Shown in pieces: positions 34,820 to 47,950 of a stretch of 64,000 bases of DNA. This DNA is from Triticum aestivum (Eukaryota; Streptophyta; Magnoliopsida; Poales; Poaceae), in assembly GCF_018294505.1 (NCBI RefSeq), contig NC_057794.1:194975201-195039200 (forward strand), given 5' to 3'. How positions within the stretch are numbered: the first letter of the stretch is position 1; each line of letters starts with the position of its first letter. Under the pieces are notes generated by a model. That model was not told the origin of the DNA, searched no databases, and was given only the letters and a program-made list of their open reading frames with translations. Position numbers and translations under genes: made by a program.

Positions 34820-36156
34820 AAAGAAGAACGGAAGAGGAACATGGTCAAGAAGAGCAAGCAGATTTTGGATAATAAAATGTGGTTGCGCAGTGCCCACACA
34901 TGATGAACCAGAGCGCATTAAGAATGCAACTCCCAGCTATCTCTCGACCATTTTAGGCGGTTGGATGAAGATCCTACGTCTCCTAACCCTTCTTCTTCCT
35001 CGTCTCTGATTCTTCCCATACAGAACACCGCACGGGCCGCCGGTCGGACCACCGGCCCCCACCACCTGTGTTCCTCCGCCACCGCCACCCCCCACCCCCG
35101 CCCCAAACCCCATCTGAGTCGAGTTTTCTTCGTTCGGAGAGGCCCCACGACCACATGAGCCCCTTCGATTGCACAGGTGAACTCCGGCGAGCTCTGAAAA
35201 ATCGACTGGCCCAATTTTGAAATTTAGTCTACTGTGATTTAACTAGTGTGGAATATAAAAGGGAAAACCATAAGCATTGGGAGTATAGTGTTGAGAGTGC
35301 GATGGCGGATCTGAAGGTGCAAACTGGACAAAGGCAACTTCGCAACCAAGACAAGAAATCAGAGTAAAGCAATGGCGATCTATTTTCTTGCTGCGATAAA
35401 TAAGTTGAGCAGATACGAAAGAGTACTGCCTCTGGTGCGGCGCCATGTATGCATCTGATGAGAATTTGACGGTGCTGCGGTAGCGATGGCTGTCAGTGGC
35501 GTGGAAGAAGATCTAGGAGGGTAGACGGTGGCGGTGGGGCGCGGTGGATGAGATGGTCGTAGGAGCGGTGCCGGCAAGGTGGATGAAGCGATAGGACGGG
35601 ATGGAAGGATCCTGTCCGAAGCCGTGGATGAGAGAGGTCGATCTCTTGTAATGGACGGTGGCGTCAGGGTATCAGCTCCTGCATGGTGGAGGACGGCGGT
35701 GGATGGGGTGGAGGATGGCGGCGGACGGAGGAGGGTGGGGTGGATAGGGTGTTTTGGCGCCCACGGAGTACGAATGGGGAAAAGGGAGGTAGAGAGGAAA
35801 GGGGAACCATGTATTCAGGGCGCGCTTGTCTCAAATGCGAGGAAATTTACAAACTTAGCCCCCGTTTCAAATTTCTACTACATCACAGCAACATTAGTTG
35901 GTTGGGGATAGGACGGTAATCTCGCATACACCGAATATTTGTCAACAAGAGTTTGTTTTTGGCGCCCACCGTGTATGAATATGAATCGGGGAGGGAGTCG
36001 ATTTCGACCGAGGACACACTTTGTTTTGGCGCCCACTGTGTATGAATCCGGGTGAGAGGTGGTTACGTCACGTTTGGGTGAAATTACAAACCTACCCCTA
36101 TCAAAACCTATAGAAATCCAGCAGATAGGCTTTGCGTGGCAGGCATAGGCAGTAGT
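34820..36156. other. 5' part of the CACTA element, no defined gene
   Basis: A short minus-strand frame begins MAPHQRQYSFVSAQL near 35446 and could be a first exon of the TNP1-like gene, but its splice sites are not convincing. Three copies of ttttggcgcccac followed by gta.gaat lie at 35750, 35955 and 36035. Confidence 0.3.
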
Positions 36157-36879
36157 GATTTCCATCTCGCAGATTTTGGTTTCAGGCGGTTACTGTGACT
36201 TTCCCCGCTTCATTCAAATTTTGCAGAGAGCACGTTTACCATGCCAACTCAATTCGAATCTCGTTTGTACTCTATTTTTTTGGGCAGGATCCATTTTCAA
36301 TTGGAATTACATTCTATATACATCATTTTTTTATATATACTTTCAGAAGCACAACACCATTTATACATAAATATGGTTTACAAATGGCATGATCTCAGAT
36401 TCATAAGGTTGTATTCATCAATTTGGATTTTCAAATATTGGGAACCACTTTATGTTGAAATCCAATGTATGCATTGCTCACTAACTCTTTCCAATTAATG
36501 TGTGTTTCATGCGGGTTTTTTTACTTCTCAAACATGTATAATGTGTTTCACACATGCAACATATAGTGTAATCCCATTTAGACATTAACTGCATATAAAC
36601 CATGCATTGTTTGTAATTGAAGAATCTATGGATCACCAATATTGATAAACTATATAACATTACACGTGTGCCCAAATTCAAATGAATATGCATGTTTGAT
36701 ACACCAATTTGCGTTATGATATTATCAATGTCGTGATCTCCAGTTTAAATATTTGAATCCCCTTTAATCCAGATATTCATCTCATATAGCTATCACTCAT
36801 GCTTATATAGGAGTATCTCTCTGGACCTATATGCGTTCATCGTCTCTCAGGTATCTCTCGTGCTACCTGTATGTCGACA
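36157..36879. other. AT-rich intergenic spacer
   Basis: No gene, MITE terminus or retroelement motif was recognised. Confidence 0.4.
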
Positions 36880-38745
36880 ATGATCTTTTATCTTCGTAAC
36901 ACACTCACGGTACTCTCTCCCTCGACCTTCATCACTCTATCTCTCTCTAAGTATATCTCGCTCCCTGCTATGTGTCTCTACCCAGGATTCTCAATGTGGA
37001 ATCTCTTTCTCTCACTCAAACACAAAACTTTGTATACCGGGGTCTCATTTCTCTCTACTAATCCCATGTGTGCCACTCGCACACCCCTCATACAAAGATG
37101 TTTTTCGCTCCTTAGATATGAGAACCTACGACTCTTCCTCTTCAATATCTCTTTCTCACACACAAACACAAACTTTGTCTCTTAGGGTCTCATATTTCTC
37201 CATTGTTCTCTTGTATGTCGCTCACACACACCCTCTCTCCCTAGAGATATCTCGCGTTCCCTCGTATGTCTCTCTAGCTATCACTCTCGTTGTGAACTAT
37301 CTTTCTCTCTCGCAGACACAAAACTTCGTCTCTCTGGATCTCATTTCTATCTGATATTTGTTTGTATGTGACTCACATGCACCCTCTCTCTATCTCTCTC
37401 ACACCCACACACATAACCCAGCCTTCTGATCAAATCGACTCCTATCTCTAACGCACACTAGCTAGCATCTTTATCTTTCTATTTATCTGTTTCTCCATCA
37501 ACCTTCTTTCTCGCCCTCACTCTTGATTCCTATCACGCACACTACATATGTTTCTCTCTACATGCAGTCAAGTGCCCTCTCACACACATATATAACTTCA
37601 CCCTTTGAACCACCTGATGGTCATCTCCAACACCCAAACTAGTGGATGTCCCTCTAGCTAGCATCTCCATCTCTATATCTATCTGTAGTTTCTCCGTCAA
37701 CATTTCTTTCTCGCACGGAGTCTTGCTTCCTATCACCCACACTATATATGTCTCTCCATACATATGCATTTATAGGTTGGTCTCTTTTGCACAATCGTTG
37801 CACCTCACTCCCTCTGCTCGCCATAGATGCATGCTCCAGCCCACGCCACTATCTCTTAAAGACAAAAACGCATGCTCAATTGTTGGGCCTTCTTCCCTGC
37901 ATTCTCACATGCATGCATACTGTCATACCGATCCGTCTCTCCCATGTCGTTGACCTTATGACTTATGTCTTCTTTCTTTTATCTCGATCATGCGCGCGCG
38001 CACACACACACATCCCATGTATACATGTATACCTCTCACACATGCACGTTCAAGGTCTCTATGTCTCCATATGTAGTTAATTACCCTCAATCCTAATGCC
38101 ACATCGAATCGTTCTCCTCTTTTGTGCACATAACTTCTGCCTNNNNNNNNNNNNNNNNNNNNNNNNNNNNNNNNNNNNNNNNNNNNNNNNNNNNNNNNNN
38201 NNNNNNNNNNNNNNNNNNNNNNNNNNNNNNNNNNNNNNNNNNNNNNNNNNNNNNNNNNNNNNNNNNNNNNNNNNNNNNNNNNNNNNNNNNNNNNNNNNNN
38301 NNNNNNNNNNNNNNNNNNNNNNNNNNNNNNNNNNNNNNNNNNNNNNNNNNNNNNNNNNNNNNNNNNNNNNNNNNNNNNNNNNNNNNNNNNNNNNNNNNNN
38401 NNNNNNNNNNNNNNNNNNNNNNNNNNNNNNNNNNNNNNNNNNNNNNNNNNNNNNNNNNNNNNNNNNNNNNNNNNNNNNNNNNNNNNNNNNNNNNNNNNNN
38501 NNNNNNNNNNNNNNNNNNNNNNNNNNNNNNNNNNNNNNNNNNNNNNNNNNNNNNNNNNNNNNNNNNNNNNNNNNNNNNNNNNNNNNNNNNNNNNNNNNNN
38601 NNNNNNNNNNNNNNNNAGAATCCATCTCTCTCTCTCTCTCTCACACACACAAACTAAGACTCCATCTCTCTCTCTCTCTCCCCTCTCACACACACACACA
38701 CTAAGACTCCATCTCACACACACATGCTCTAGGCGGAGCATTTGT
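36880..38745. repeat. Pyrimidine-rich CT/CA simple-sequence tract
   Basis: The plus strand is dominated by tctctc runs mixed with cacaca runs (for example 37985-38040 and 38625-38720) and by degenerate units such as tctcgctccct and catctctatatctatctg. Strand asymmetry is strong over about 1.9 kb including the gap. Open frames here are low-complexity artefacts. Confidence 0.7.
38143..38616. other. Assembly gap (474 N)
   Basis: Undetermined bases flanked on the right by (tc)n and (ca)n, consistent with a collapsed or unsequenced microsatellite. Confidence 1.
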
Positions 38746-40149
38746 TCCTACCACCCTTCATCCAACCTTACCCGTATGATAAACAATCACCTTTATTTAC
38801 TTGCATAACGTGGACAAATTCCACTTTACTTTAGTAGTCAGCAAACTTATCATCTGTACCCTTATAAAAAACGAGTTGGCGGTGATGGTGTGCCTGCCAT
38901 CTTGTAATACAGACCGTATGATCTATATCTGAGGATAGAAAACAAACTATGATAATTTTACAAAAGATACCCGCACCTCTCTCCACATCCTTATCTCCTG
39001 CAACCTCATTGCTCAGCAATTAAGAAAGGAATAAGTCTCTGGAACAATCTAGCATGCATGGTGGCCGCTGCCACCTGCCGGCGCCGTCCATCCCCATGCC
39101 TCCGCCCATTCCGACCACCAGTCACCACCACGCACCACACCTCCTCACCTTATCTCTCATCTTTCATTTTTTTCGATGACATTCTCGAGATACCAGTTTT
39201 CCGATAAAATTCTCGAGATATCATTAGTTTTTACACATGGGATTACTCCTGCATGGGTCAATCACAACAGGTGTTTTGTAAAAAAATGCATATTGATGTT
39301 CCCTGCAATGCAGGAGAATCTTGCTTGTAATTATATAACGCATATCATGAGTAGGAAGTGACATTTTTTGACACAACCACGTTAACATGGCCACGTAAAT
39401 CACTAGCTAAAGTAAATACCATTATACTTATATCCCGATGCAAAAGGTTGAGTACATGTCCGAAGAGTAGAGTGACACACACGCACTCTATCTCTCGGAA
39501 TCTCTCTCTCTCACACACACCAGTTACGTGACGCCCACATAAGTAGACACGTATGTTACAATTTGTGCACCCGCAGGTACACGTGATGTTGCACATTTAT
39601 TTAAGCCAGAAGACAAACCCAAACAGTAGCTGCATTCATTCCCCTCCTGCCGCCTCTTCTCTGGTCGCCGTCGCCCGGTAGCCATGGGCCGGCCGAAGGT
39701 AACGACGTACGCCATACTCCCGTCGGAGTGGCGCTTTAATATGGAAATTTTAGTGGTCATGCATGCATCTTTTTGTGCTAGCACTCTTATATAACGGTTG
39801 ACCGGTCGCTTCCCGCGGACGTGCGCGGGCAGTGGAATAGGAAGGAGAAGGGAATCTGGCTGTGGAGTAATGTTTTTTACCACAATTTCTTAGGAAACTG
39901 AGTGCAATAATTGAGTAGTTTTGCAAACTACCAGTACTACACCTGAAACTGTTCAAAACCTATACTCCCTTGCCAGCGCGCGCTTCCCGCATGAAACAGT
40001 CAGCGTCTCCCTGGAGCGTCAGTGCCGCATTAATGCCCGGCCAGAGTGGAGGCGACCTCTCACTGGCGTCGGCTTTGAAGTGGCGCGACGACCAAGAGAG
40101 CGTCGCTTCCCGGTGCACGCGACTGGTCCGCGTCGAGACTGGCCATAGG
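38746..40149. other. Intergenic spacer
   Basis: No supported gene. 39970-40140 is GC-rich but has no convincing frame or splice sites. Confidence 0.4.
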
Positions 40150-40463
40150 CCCTATTTGGATCCATGGGTTAGAGTTAGTTTGAGCTAGTTGGGGCTCAAA
40201 TAGCCCTAAAGTATCCAAGCATGAGGGTTTAAATTGGAGCAAGTTGCACCGAACCCACCAAAAAAAACTATCCCACCCAAGAGGTGCTAACTAAATATAG
40301 TTCTCATTAGGACCACTGAAAAAATCACTTTTATCTCTCCATGAAGTGCATTTATTGTCAATCTAACCCTGTCACCCAAACACCTCTTTGGCTACAATTA
40401 GTTCAGGGTTAGTCATGAGTTAGTCTAACCTCTAGCTAAGTTAGGGTATCAAATAGGAGCAGT
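40150..40463. repeat. MITE-like element with imperfect terminal inverted repeats
   Basis: Left end gccctatttggatccatgg, right end in reverse gctcctatttgataccc. The words agttag, ctaacc and gttagtct occur in both orientations near the ends. The interior is AT-rich and noncoding. The target duplication is unclear. Confidence 0.45.
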
Positions 40464-41131
40464 ATAAGACATGCAAGTTTCTCAAAGCATACAGGAAAAT
40501 TTGTACGTGAAAGGATTTTATTTCTTTTTGAAAACGGAATGTGAAAGGAACTTTTTTTAGAATGCTCTTGGCATGTCGCTAACATGTGATAGTTAACCGA
40601 CCTCAATAGACGGCAGAAACACAAGCTCGCCGCACTTTGATAGAGACGAGGAGGGACAAGCGATACAGGCTGCCGGATTACTAGAGATAGGTGTCGCACG
40701 GAAGCCAAGAAATTTGGTGATAGCATGGGTTAGCCATGTACTAGTATGATGTAACTACACTGGGCTGTCGTGTTTTGTACTCTTCCAGTCCATTGTGGAG
40801 ATGATTGGTTAATTTTATATCATTGAATAATATTAAATATTATGAGTGCAGACGCTCCACCACGAGGTTCCTTTCTCCTTCTCGGCTGTCCGGAACCTAT
40901 GTTCTTCCACTCTATTTTTTATGTAAGCTTTGTTCATCCTTTTGCCAACACGCGAGACATCTAGCATCAAGGTGCACGTGTTATGCAAGGATCGTTCCAT
41001 CTATATGAAGAACACGTGGGACACGAACTACGAGACGGACATGTACCCAGGAGTGGACGTACGAACCTGAGTAATGTAGCGCAGTAAGTGAAGTAGAAAG
41101 GAACAAATGGTATGAACATGCGTGGCATATA
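40464..41131. other. Intergenic block related to the DUF295 flank
   Basis: 40685-40730 (gtgtcgcacggaagccaagaa) and 40765-40805 match blocks at 6495-6545 and 6860-6905 next to the DUF295 gene. No DUF295 coding remains were seen here. Confidence 0.4.
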
Positions 41132-41290
41132 GGGTGTGTTTGGTTGCGTTCTCGTCTCAGCATAGTTGTTCTTCATGCATGCTCAACTCAACACCCCTAT
41201 TCATGCATGCTCTCTTCATGCATGCTTCTAGTGTATTGGTTCTAAACTAGTGTGGACTCATGCACCCTCCATACACTCTACGAAACACCC
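41132..41290. repeat. Short MITE-like element
   Basis: Begins gggtgtgtttggttgcg and ends acgaaacaccc, an imperfect inverted repeat typical of small hAT/Harbinger-like elements. The interior repeats catgcatgct. Confidence 0.4.
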
Positions 41291-42034
41291 AAAAGTAGGT
41301 CGAGAAGGGAACTCTTGGGCGGAATTTGTCTCTTACTACGTACTACCACTAAATGTTGTACGTCCAATGCACGGTGATGTTCTGGAGTATGTGCCTAAGT
41401 ACTCTACTACTACTATATTAGTTGGAGGCACATATTAACTTTTATATTTGTTTACGTGTATGCCCCGAGACCTTCCAACTAGACGTTTCTTTCTCTCCAG
41501 GTCGCACTTTGTATCGTTCATACCACTAAGTACTACTACGTGTGGTCTCCGACCCAGAAGTGGAAGAAGTGGAGATGCTCTACCACGCTGTTTTTTTACG
41601 CTAGGCTCTACCATGCTATTCATCTCCCAGTCCTATCGCTGACGTGTGGGACATCCAGCACGTGCCGTGTTTGGCACCCTTCGTCGTAAGAGTTGAAACG
41701 CTAGCATTCATCAGAAATAAAAAATAATTATAAATCGGCAGTGATACTATTTTTTGCGAACCAATCATCAGTGATACTATACCACGCGGTTTCCTTGCAG
41801 CTCGATATCAGAAAGAATACTTCTGTTCGCCAACATGTGGGACGTCGACCATCCTGGTCCACTTTCCATGCATGCAGAACTCTAAGGGAGAGTCACCTAG
41901 GTCATCGCGCCGCAATAACAATGACTAATGAGCCGTCAAATCACAGGCCCACTTCCCACTTTGAAGTTGCTCGGACGAAGGAACCATCATGACTTCGTTG
42001 AATTCTGCTTCTTGAAGAAAACTACTGTACCAAT
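41291..42034. other. Intergenic block duplicated at 58440-58690
   Basis: 41805-42034 matches 58485-58690 (shared gtgggacgtcgaccatcctgg and gaaggaaccatcatgacttc). No gene is seen. Confidence 0.55.
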
Positions 42035-43550
42035 AGTACTGCTAGCTACAGTAGTTACTCCAACAGAGGCCTCCTTTCGTTCATAAGATAGGAATATGAA
42101 AATCATAGGAAGTGAGATGACATGCATCTCAATTCCTATAGAGAAAGAGATGCCATTTGATGCTTAGGATAGGAATTTTTTCCATTTAGTCTACGCTAAT
42201 GTACTGGTAATTTTCTCTAAAAACTACAGTAGTAACTAGTAGTATTGGTACATGCTCGTACTCATACACAGACACACACACTAACTACTAGTACTGCTAC
42301 TTCTCACATGCTGGCCAGACGCCGTCATTCTCCTTCCCGGCTTTGTCGGCGACACCCCACCGTGCTTGGATCTCCGCCGACCTCTCCGCAGCAGTGCGTA
42401 CGTCCTTTTCTTTCTTGCGGCGGCGGGCCTCTCTTTTCTTGAGTTCTTTCTGACTTTTCCGCTCCCTCTGTGCGACTTTGGCCGCCTCTTGCTCTACCGC
42501 CCATTCGGCCTTGGGATCTTCAAATTCCTCCCACATAGTTGTGAGGTCGCGAGGGGCGATGAACTCGGCATGGTGGGATGCCCTCGCTTCCCTACCATTT
42601 TGTGTGCGGTCGTGGGCGGCGAGGAACTCGGCGCGGCGGGATGCCATCACTGCCTTACCAGTTAGTGTGCGGCGCGATGGCAGAACGACGCTTGGTGAGA
42701 GCTCTGGGGTGGAGTGGCCGGACAACCGTATAGTGCATTGGTTTGTCAAGAGCTCAAGGACAGAAGACGAAGCAAATTTGGATTCCCCTTCAATCCTGGT
42801 CATTTATTACCAAGTAAAATGCATTGGCGGTCATCGAACTTGTCTTGATAGCTCACTTCGATCATTCTATACGAGATATGGTGATTATATGGTCATTGGC
42901 TCAGTGTATAGATCCGTATTTGTCTGGTTGACCAGTCAAACAGTCCGCATGCACCGTCGCTACTCCTCTCAGTTGCCGCCAAGCTTGGTGGGGTAAACAT
43001 CGGTGGCCGATTAGCCGCTTGACGGCGACGTGGAGGTGGAAATCTTCAGAACCTTGTGCTCTGTAGGAGGAGGTTATCGAGGCGGATGAGGAGGAGGCAA
43101 AGGCAATGGCCGGCTTTCTCGGGTTCATGGCCGGACATGGTGGTCGGGCGCCGACGATCATTTAGATTAGGTTTACAGTAGGTTTTAGTACAGTTTGTGC
43201 GAAATATGTAATGAATTTCGTCCAGTTTGTAGGAAAAGTTTTAGAAATGTAATGAATTTCATCCGGTTAAGTCGAAATTTGCTTTGTTTGCACGAATTTC
43301 GTCCGGTTAGTTCATATAGTTGTCGCAAGGTATGCGGGCAGCATCGGATGGCATCCATAAGTGTCCTTGGACAGATGCCGATGTAAATTTGTGGGCCAAC
43401 GCTGGAGATGCCCTAACTATCATGCTATAATCGCTAACAATCCTCCATTATTTGGCAGGGAACAGTTATCCCTTGATCAAAATCAGATCTGCGGTGTTTC
43501 GCACTCCTCCCGCGTAAGAGTGTAAACTCTTGCTTACATAAAAATAGAGC
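42035..43550 (-). mobile_element. Insertion of about 1.5 kb with a coiled-coil ORF remnant
   Basis: The duplicate at 58690-58705 goes directly from the tactgtacc..atactgcta words to the gactggacggcac word. Here those are separated by about 1.5 kb, so this interval is an insertion or group of insertions. On the minus strand 42297-42803 is open (168 codons). Its part with MASRRAEFLAAHD and a Lys/Glu/Arg-rich helix (RKSQKELKKREARRRKKEK) looks like a coiled coil from a DNA transposon or captured gene. 43150-43408 ends with gggccaacgctggagatgccc, a terminus seen in Triticeae non-autonomous elements. The exact ends and superfamily are not resolved. Confidence 0.4.
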
Positions 43551-43901
43551 AAGTGGACGGCACTGTAGCACGTCATATCACTCGAACTAGCCCGCCTAAC
43601 GAGCGGGAAAGCACCGCCCTCATCATTTTGTTCTGGATTTCTCTCAATCGATCGCGTGAAAATGTTATGCTTCACAAGTTCTAAAGGAAAAGGCGGCACA
43701 CTTACGACTTGTACGCGTCGCAACCCCGATAGTCGGGTTCGCACGCCGCTCACCAGAGGGGACACGCATTGTCTTGCAATTTCACTGACATGTGGGGCCG
43801 TAATTGAATAAACCGTCGATAGCCGAAATCTAATCACTCGGTGGGCGTCGGCTGAGAAGAGAGAAATGTGGGAGGGAGAAGAGATCACCCGCCCACCGCG
43901 C
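43551..43901. other. Duplicated intergenic block at the left edge of element D
   Basis: 43553-43602 (ggacggcact, cgtcatatcact, actagcccgcct) matches 58704-58765. 43785-43880 resembles 7150-7235. No gene. Confidence 0.45.
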
Positions 43902-46900
43902 TGTCAGGACCCCGACTCGATGTCACATTGATCTAGCCTGTAACACCTCATATCACTTTGCGGCCTCACGCACGGTATCCCCACGGGTGTCGCCTTACCT
44001 TTGCCCGGGACCGTTTGCGCCTTTTGGCTCACGTATATGATAGTGTCGCTAGCATCCATATGATAAGGAGCCGGGCTGACATGACCAGTCGTAAACCCAA
44101 AGTGGCACAGACTTACAGGGACAGGCATCCATGACCCAGCTTCGAACGTGTCGGTCAACAGCAAGTGGGTCCGGGCTGTAGCACTGGGCTAGCAGGACTC
44201 CGGTAAACCGGGCTGTAGCGGGCTAACAGGACTCCGGTACTCAATGCGTGACATTTCCCCGAATGGACAGACACAGGAACGAAGAAGGACACATGCCGGC
44301 CAGCCTAAGTGTTCCAGAGCAGTAGCAAGCTACCATGGCTCAGCGGTAACACTAGGAGACATTTCCCGGTAAGAGAGGCTACTAAAGATAAACAACTAGA
44401 TAGTCAGATCCCACACATACCAAGCATTTCAAACATACACACAATATGCTCGATATGTGCAAATACAACGAAGCATCACAACATGACTCTACGACACAAG
44501 TACTTTATTTAAGGCTCAGAGAGCCATACATAACATACACAAAGGTACGGGTCACACGACCCAGCATTCAAGTCATACAGTTATACAAACCAGCAGCGGA
44601 AGTAACTTGTCTGAGTACAGACAACTAATAAAATAAAAGAGGCTTGGAAAGCCTAGCTATACTACGTGGTCCTTCACAAGCTCAGGATCGCCACCTGGGC
44701 CTTAGCCTACTCATTGATGTCAACGTCTACGTAGAACCCATCAGAAGGGGTTGCAGCGTCTTCTGTAAAAATGTAAATTATAGCAACATGAGTACAAAGG
44801 TACTCAGCAAGACTTACATCAGATCCTACATACATGCATATTATCAAGAAGGGTTGGTGGAGTTATTGCAGCAAGCCAGCTTTGACTCTTGGCTAGGCTA
44901 ACCTACGAGACTCCAACTTGAAATGGTTTTGCGTACACGAGTCCACTACTCACCACTTCAATACACTACCGAGGATCCACCTCCGTTTTCCTACGGAAGA
45001 GCCATCCTCGGCACTCACACTTATCTTGAGGCTTTTAGTAGTTTCCATTTACTTGTCTATGAACTGTATAGGCAACCAAGTAGTCCTTTACCGCGGACGC
45101 GGCTATTCGAATAGATCATGTTAACCCTGCAGGGGTGTACTTCTTCATACATGTTTCCACCACTTAGCGTCTGCACACGACATGTGCTCGGCAGACTTCA
45201 AGCGAAAGCCGACGTGGGTGTAGACCACGACCTACCTAAACACCTAAGCCTCTAGTCCAGGTTTATCGACTATCCAGGTTCCATCCGCAGGGAGTCCGGC
45301 CGAGGTTTCCCATACGGCCCCGAACGATGTGAACAGGGTTCCCGAGATACCTAACGGGTATTCGGTACACCGTGCCACGTACCTACCGCATCACAGCCCA
45401 CCCCTACGGTCAGCGCTGTCCATGGCCTCCAGTAGGCTACAAACACCAGAAACTACTTGCAACTCCTGGACAGAGAACTAGGGTGAATAAGAAGTCGAGC
45501 GGGGTCATATTTCAGGGCCCAATGCATGGTAGTAGCTGTATCTTAAATCACACATACAGATCTCAGTGCTTAAGGTCGGCTTCAATGAAACAACCCACCA
45601 TGTACTCCTACATGGCCTCTCATCGATACCTTTACCAAATCGTGTTCACCACACCACTCCCATTACCGACATAATCATTTCACTCTAGCCCATCACCCAG
45701 ATGAACCAGACCTGACATGACTCTAAGCATAGCAGGCATAGCAAGGTAGGAACAACACATCCATAGGGCTCAATCAACTCCTACACATGCTAGTGGGTTT
45801 CATCTAGTTACTGTGGCAATGATAGGTCATGCAGAGGAAATGGGTTCAACTACCGTAGCACACAGCAGTTTGAAACGCGTTGTCTTAATGCAGTAAAAGA
45901 GAGCAGGAGCGAGAACATGGGTTGTATCGATATGATCAAATGGTTGGTTGCTTGCCTGATGGTTCGATGCACTGATACGGTTCTTCGTTAGGGTAATCAC
46001 GGTACTCCTCGGAGGCAGAACCTGCCGCAAAGAACACCGATATACAACCATCACCAAACAATGTGCAACAGTATGATGCATGCATGAAACATAGCAATAT
46101 GAGTGTGTTGGGCTAATGCAACTAAGACCAGAAGGGTTTGGACCAATTTGAATCAAAGATTCAAATTTTAGACCCAAACATGGCCCTTTAAAGTGTTTTT
46201 CCTTGTTCTGCATTAAACATCAGGTTAACTTGTTTAAACATGCATGAAAATAGAACGGATGGATAGATTGGATTTTTCTGATCATTTTTCATATATAATT
46301 TGTCTGATTTGGAGTTACAGAATAAAAGTTATGAATTTTTGAAATTTAAAATATATTCTAGAATTTCCTATATTAGATTAATTCCAGAAAATCAATTATT
46401 GCGTCAGCCTGACGTCAGTGTGACGTCAGCAGGTCAACGGAACACGTCCGGGTCAAACCTGACAGTGGGTCCCGCATGTCAGGGTGATTAAATTAATTAA
46501 AGTTTAATTAAACTAAACCTGTTTAATTAACAGGGCTGGGCCCCACCTGTCATTGACTCAGGGGAGTCAACCAGGGCCCACCCGTGGTCAAACCCGGTCG
46601 GCTGCACCGGCGTTTAGCCGCCGGCGATCCCGACGCGGCGGCGGAAGTGATTTTTGCCGTTCCGGCAACCAAACGAGCCGCGGAGGGCACCGGAGCGGAG
46701 CTGAGGTCGAGCCGCAGCTCTTGGTGGAGTCCGTTGGGGTCGGGGTGGCCGGAGTTGGCGCCGGCGACGACTTTGGCGGCCACCGGAGTTCGGCCAAAGT
46801 CGAACTTGTCGCTAGGGGGATCGGTGAGGTGCGGGGAGTGCACGGTTGGACCCGACGCAGCGTGGTGAGTGCGTTGGACACCGCGGGTTGGCCGGAGGAT

Positions 46901-47950
46901 GGCCGGGGGCACGTCGGCGACGAGATCCGCGGCGGTGTGTGCGTGTGATCTTCGTGCGGTGGCTACACGGCTAGGGAATGAGAGAGAGAGGGTCGGAGGG
47001 GTAGCTAGGCTCACAGCGCTCCCGTAGAGGCCACTGGCGGGGTCGGGGACGAGCTGAGGCGGCGACGGCGTTGAAGGGGATCTCCGGCGACGGCGAGCTC
47101 GGGCGAGGTCGGTGCGGTGGTCTCGGGCCGCACGAGCACACGGGGCTCGGCTAGCTCGATGAAGTGGACGGCGGCGGAGCTCCTGGACACGGTGGCACGG
47201 CGTGGGGTTGACGGAGGGCGTGGCTACGGCGAGGGGGTGGCGGCGATGGCGTCGGCCATGGCATGGGAGAGCGAGGGGGAGGAGCTGGAGAGAGGAGGGG
47301 ATGTCTGGGGGGTTCAGAGGAGAGAGGGAGGGCGATTCACGGCGTTAGCCGGGCGAGGGAGGCGGCGAGGCGGCGAGCAGGTGCGTGGCACCCATGGGGT
47401 GCTCGCCGTCGAGCACCTGCCTGCCTGCCTGGCCGGCAAGCAGCTCGCTGGCACGGTGCTGGGCTGGGCCGGCAGGTGGGCCGGGTGCTGGGCGCCAGGT
47501 AAGCTTTTCCCATTTTCTTTCTGTTTTCTGTTTTTTTAATACTTCTGCAACTTTGTTGAATTAAATAAAATACTTAGGCTACACCTAAAATCACCAAACT
47601 ACTCCTGGTCCATAGTTGGATTATTTCCAACATGAAACATTTTAGTTTGGAGATATTTGAGCATTTAAATATTTTATATAATTTTAAATGCCCAAATTCA
47701 AATATTTATGATTTAATTCAAAAACCCTAGGATGGCCTAGGAAAATGTGCACCACTTTTGGCAGAGGTTCTGAACCAAGACAAAAATGATGGGCATTTTA
47801 GAAGGGCATTTCAGGTTCATTGAAATTTATTTTTAGTAACCCTAGTTGGTTTCAGAGGGGACTGGGGGTTCTGTCATCCCCATTTCAAGTTTCTGATGAA
47901 AGAGTAAACATGATGCAACACTCTAATGCATCGCTAACTAGGATGTGACA
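43902..47950 (-). repeat. Left (3') LTR of element D
   Basis: 4049 bp. It is nearly identical to the right LTR and overlaps the last 17 bases of the pol frame, whose stop codon lies inside the LTR. Confidence 0.92.

Larger units (their letters stand above)
25914..36156 (-). mobile_element. CACTA (CMC/En-Spm) DNA transposon; right end uncertain
   Basis: The left terminus is CACTACAAAAAAAATACAC at 25914, preceded by the 3-mer agt. Subterminal sequence carries inverted copies of ttccgtgatgat / atcatcacggaa (25935-26100), then a tandem array and a long GGCCCA/TGGGCC-rich tract to about 27240, as in Triticeae CACTA elements. A TNP1-like gene fragment reads on the minus strand. The right end is unresolved: gtagtg at 36151-36156 would give a CACTAC terminus, but the following bases do not match the left inverted repeat and no target duplication pairs up. 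The repeated word ttttggcgcccac at 35750, 35955 and 36035 may be subterminal. A solo LTR and a Stowaway MITE are nested inside. Confidence 0.65.

Noticed and set aside
36151..36156. gtagtg as the right terminus of the CACTA element
   Set aside because: Only six bases match. The next bases do not pair with the left terminus and no 3-bp duplication fits, so the end is reported as uncertain.
38077..38741. Frames crossing the N run at 38143-38616
   Set aside because: They are artefacts of the gap and the flanking microsatellite.
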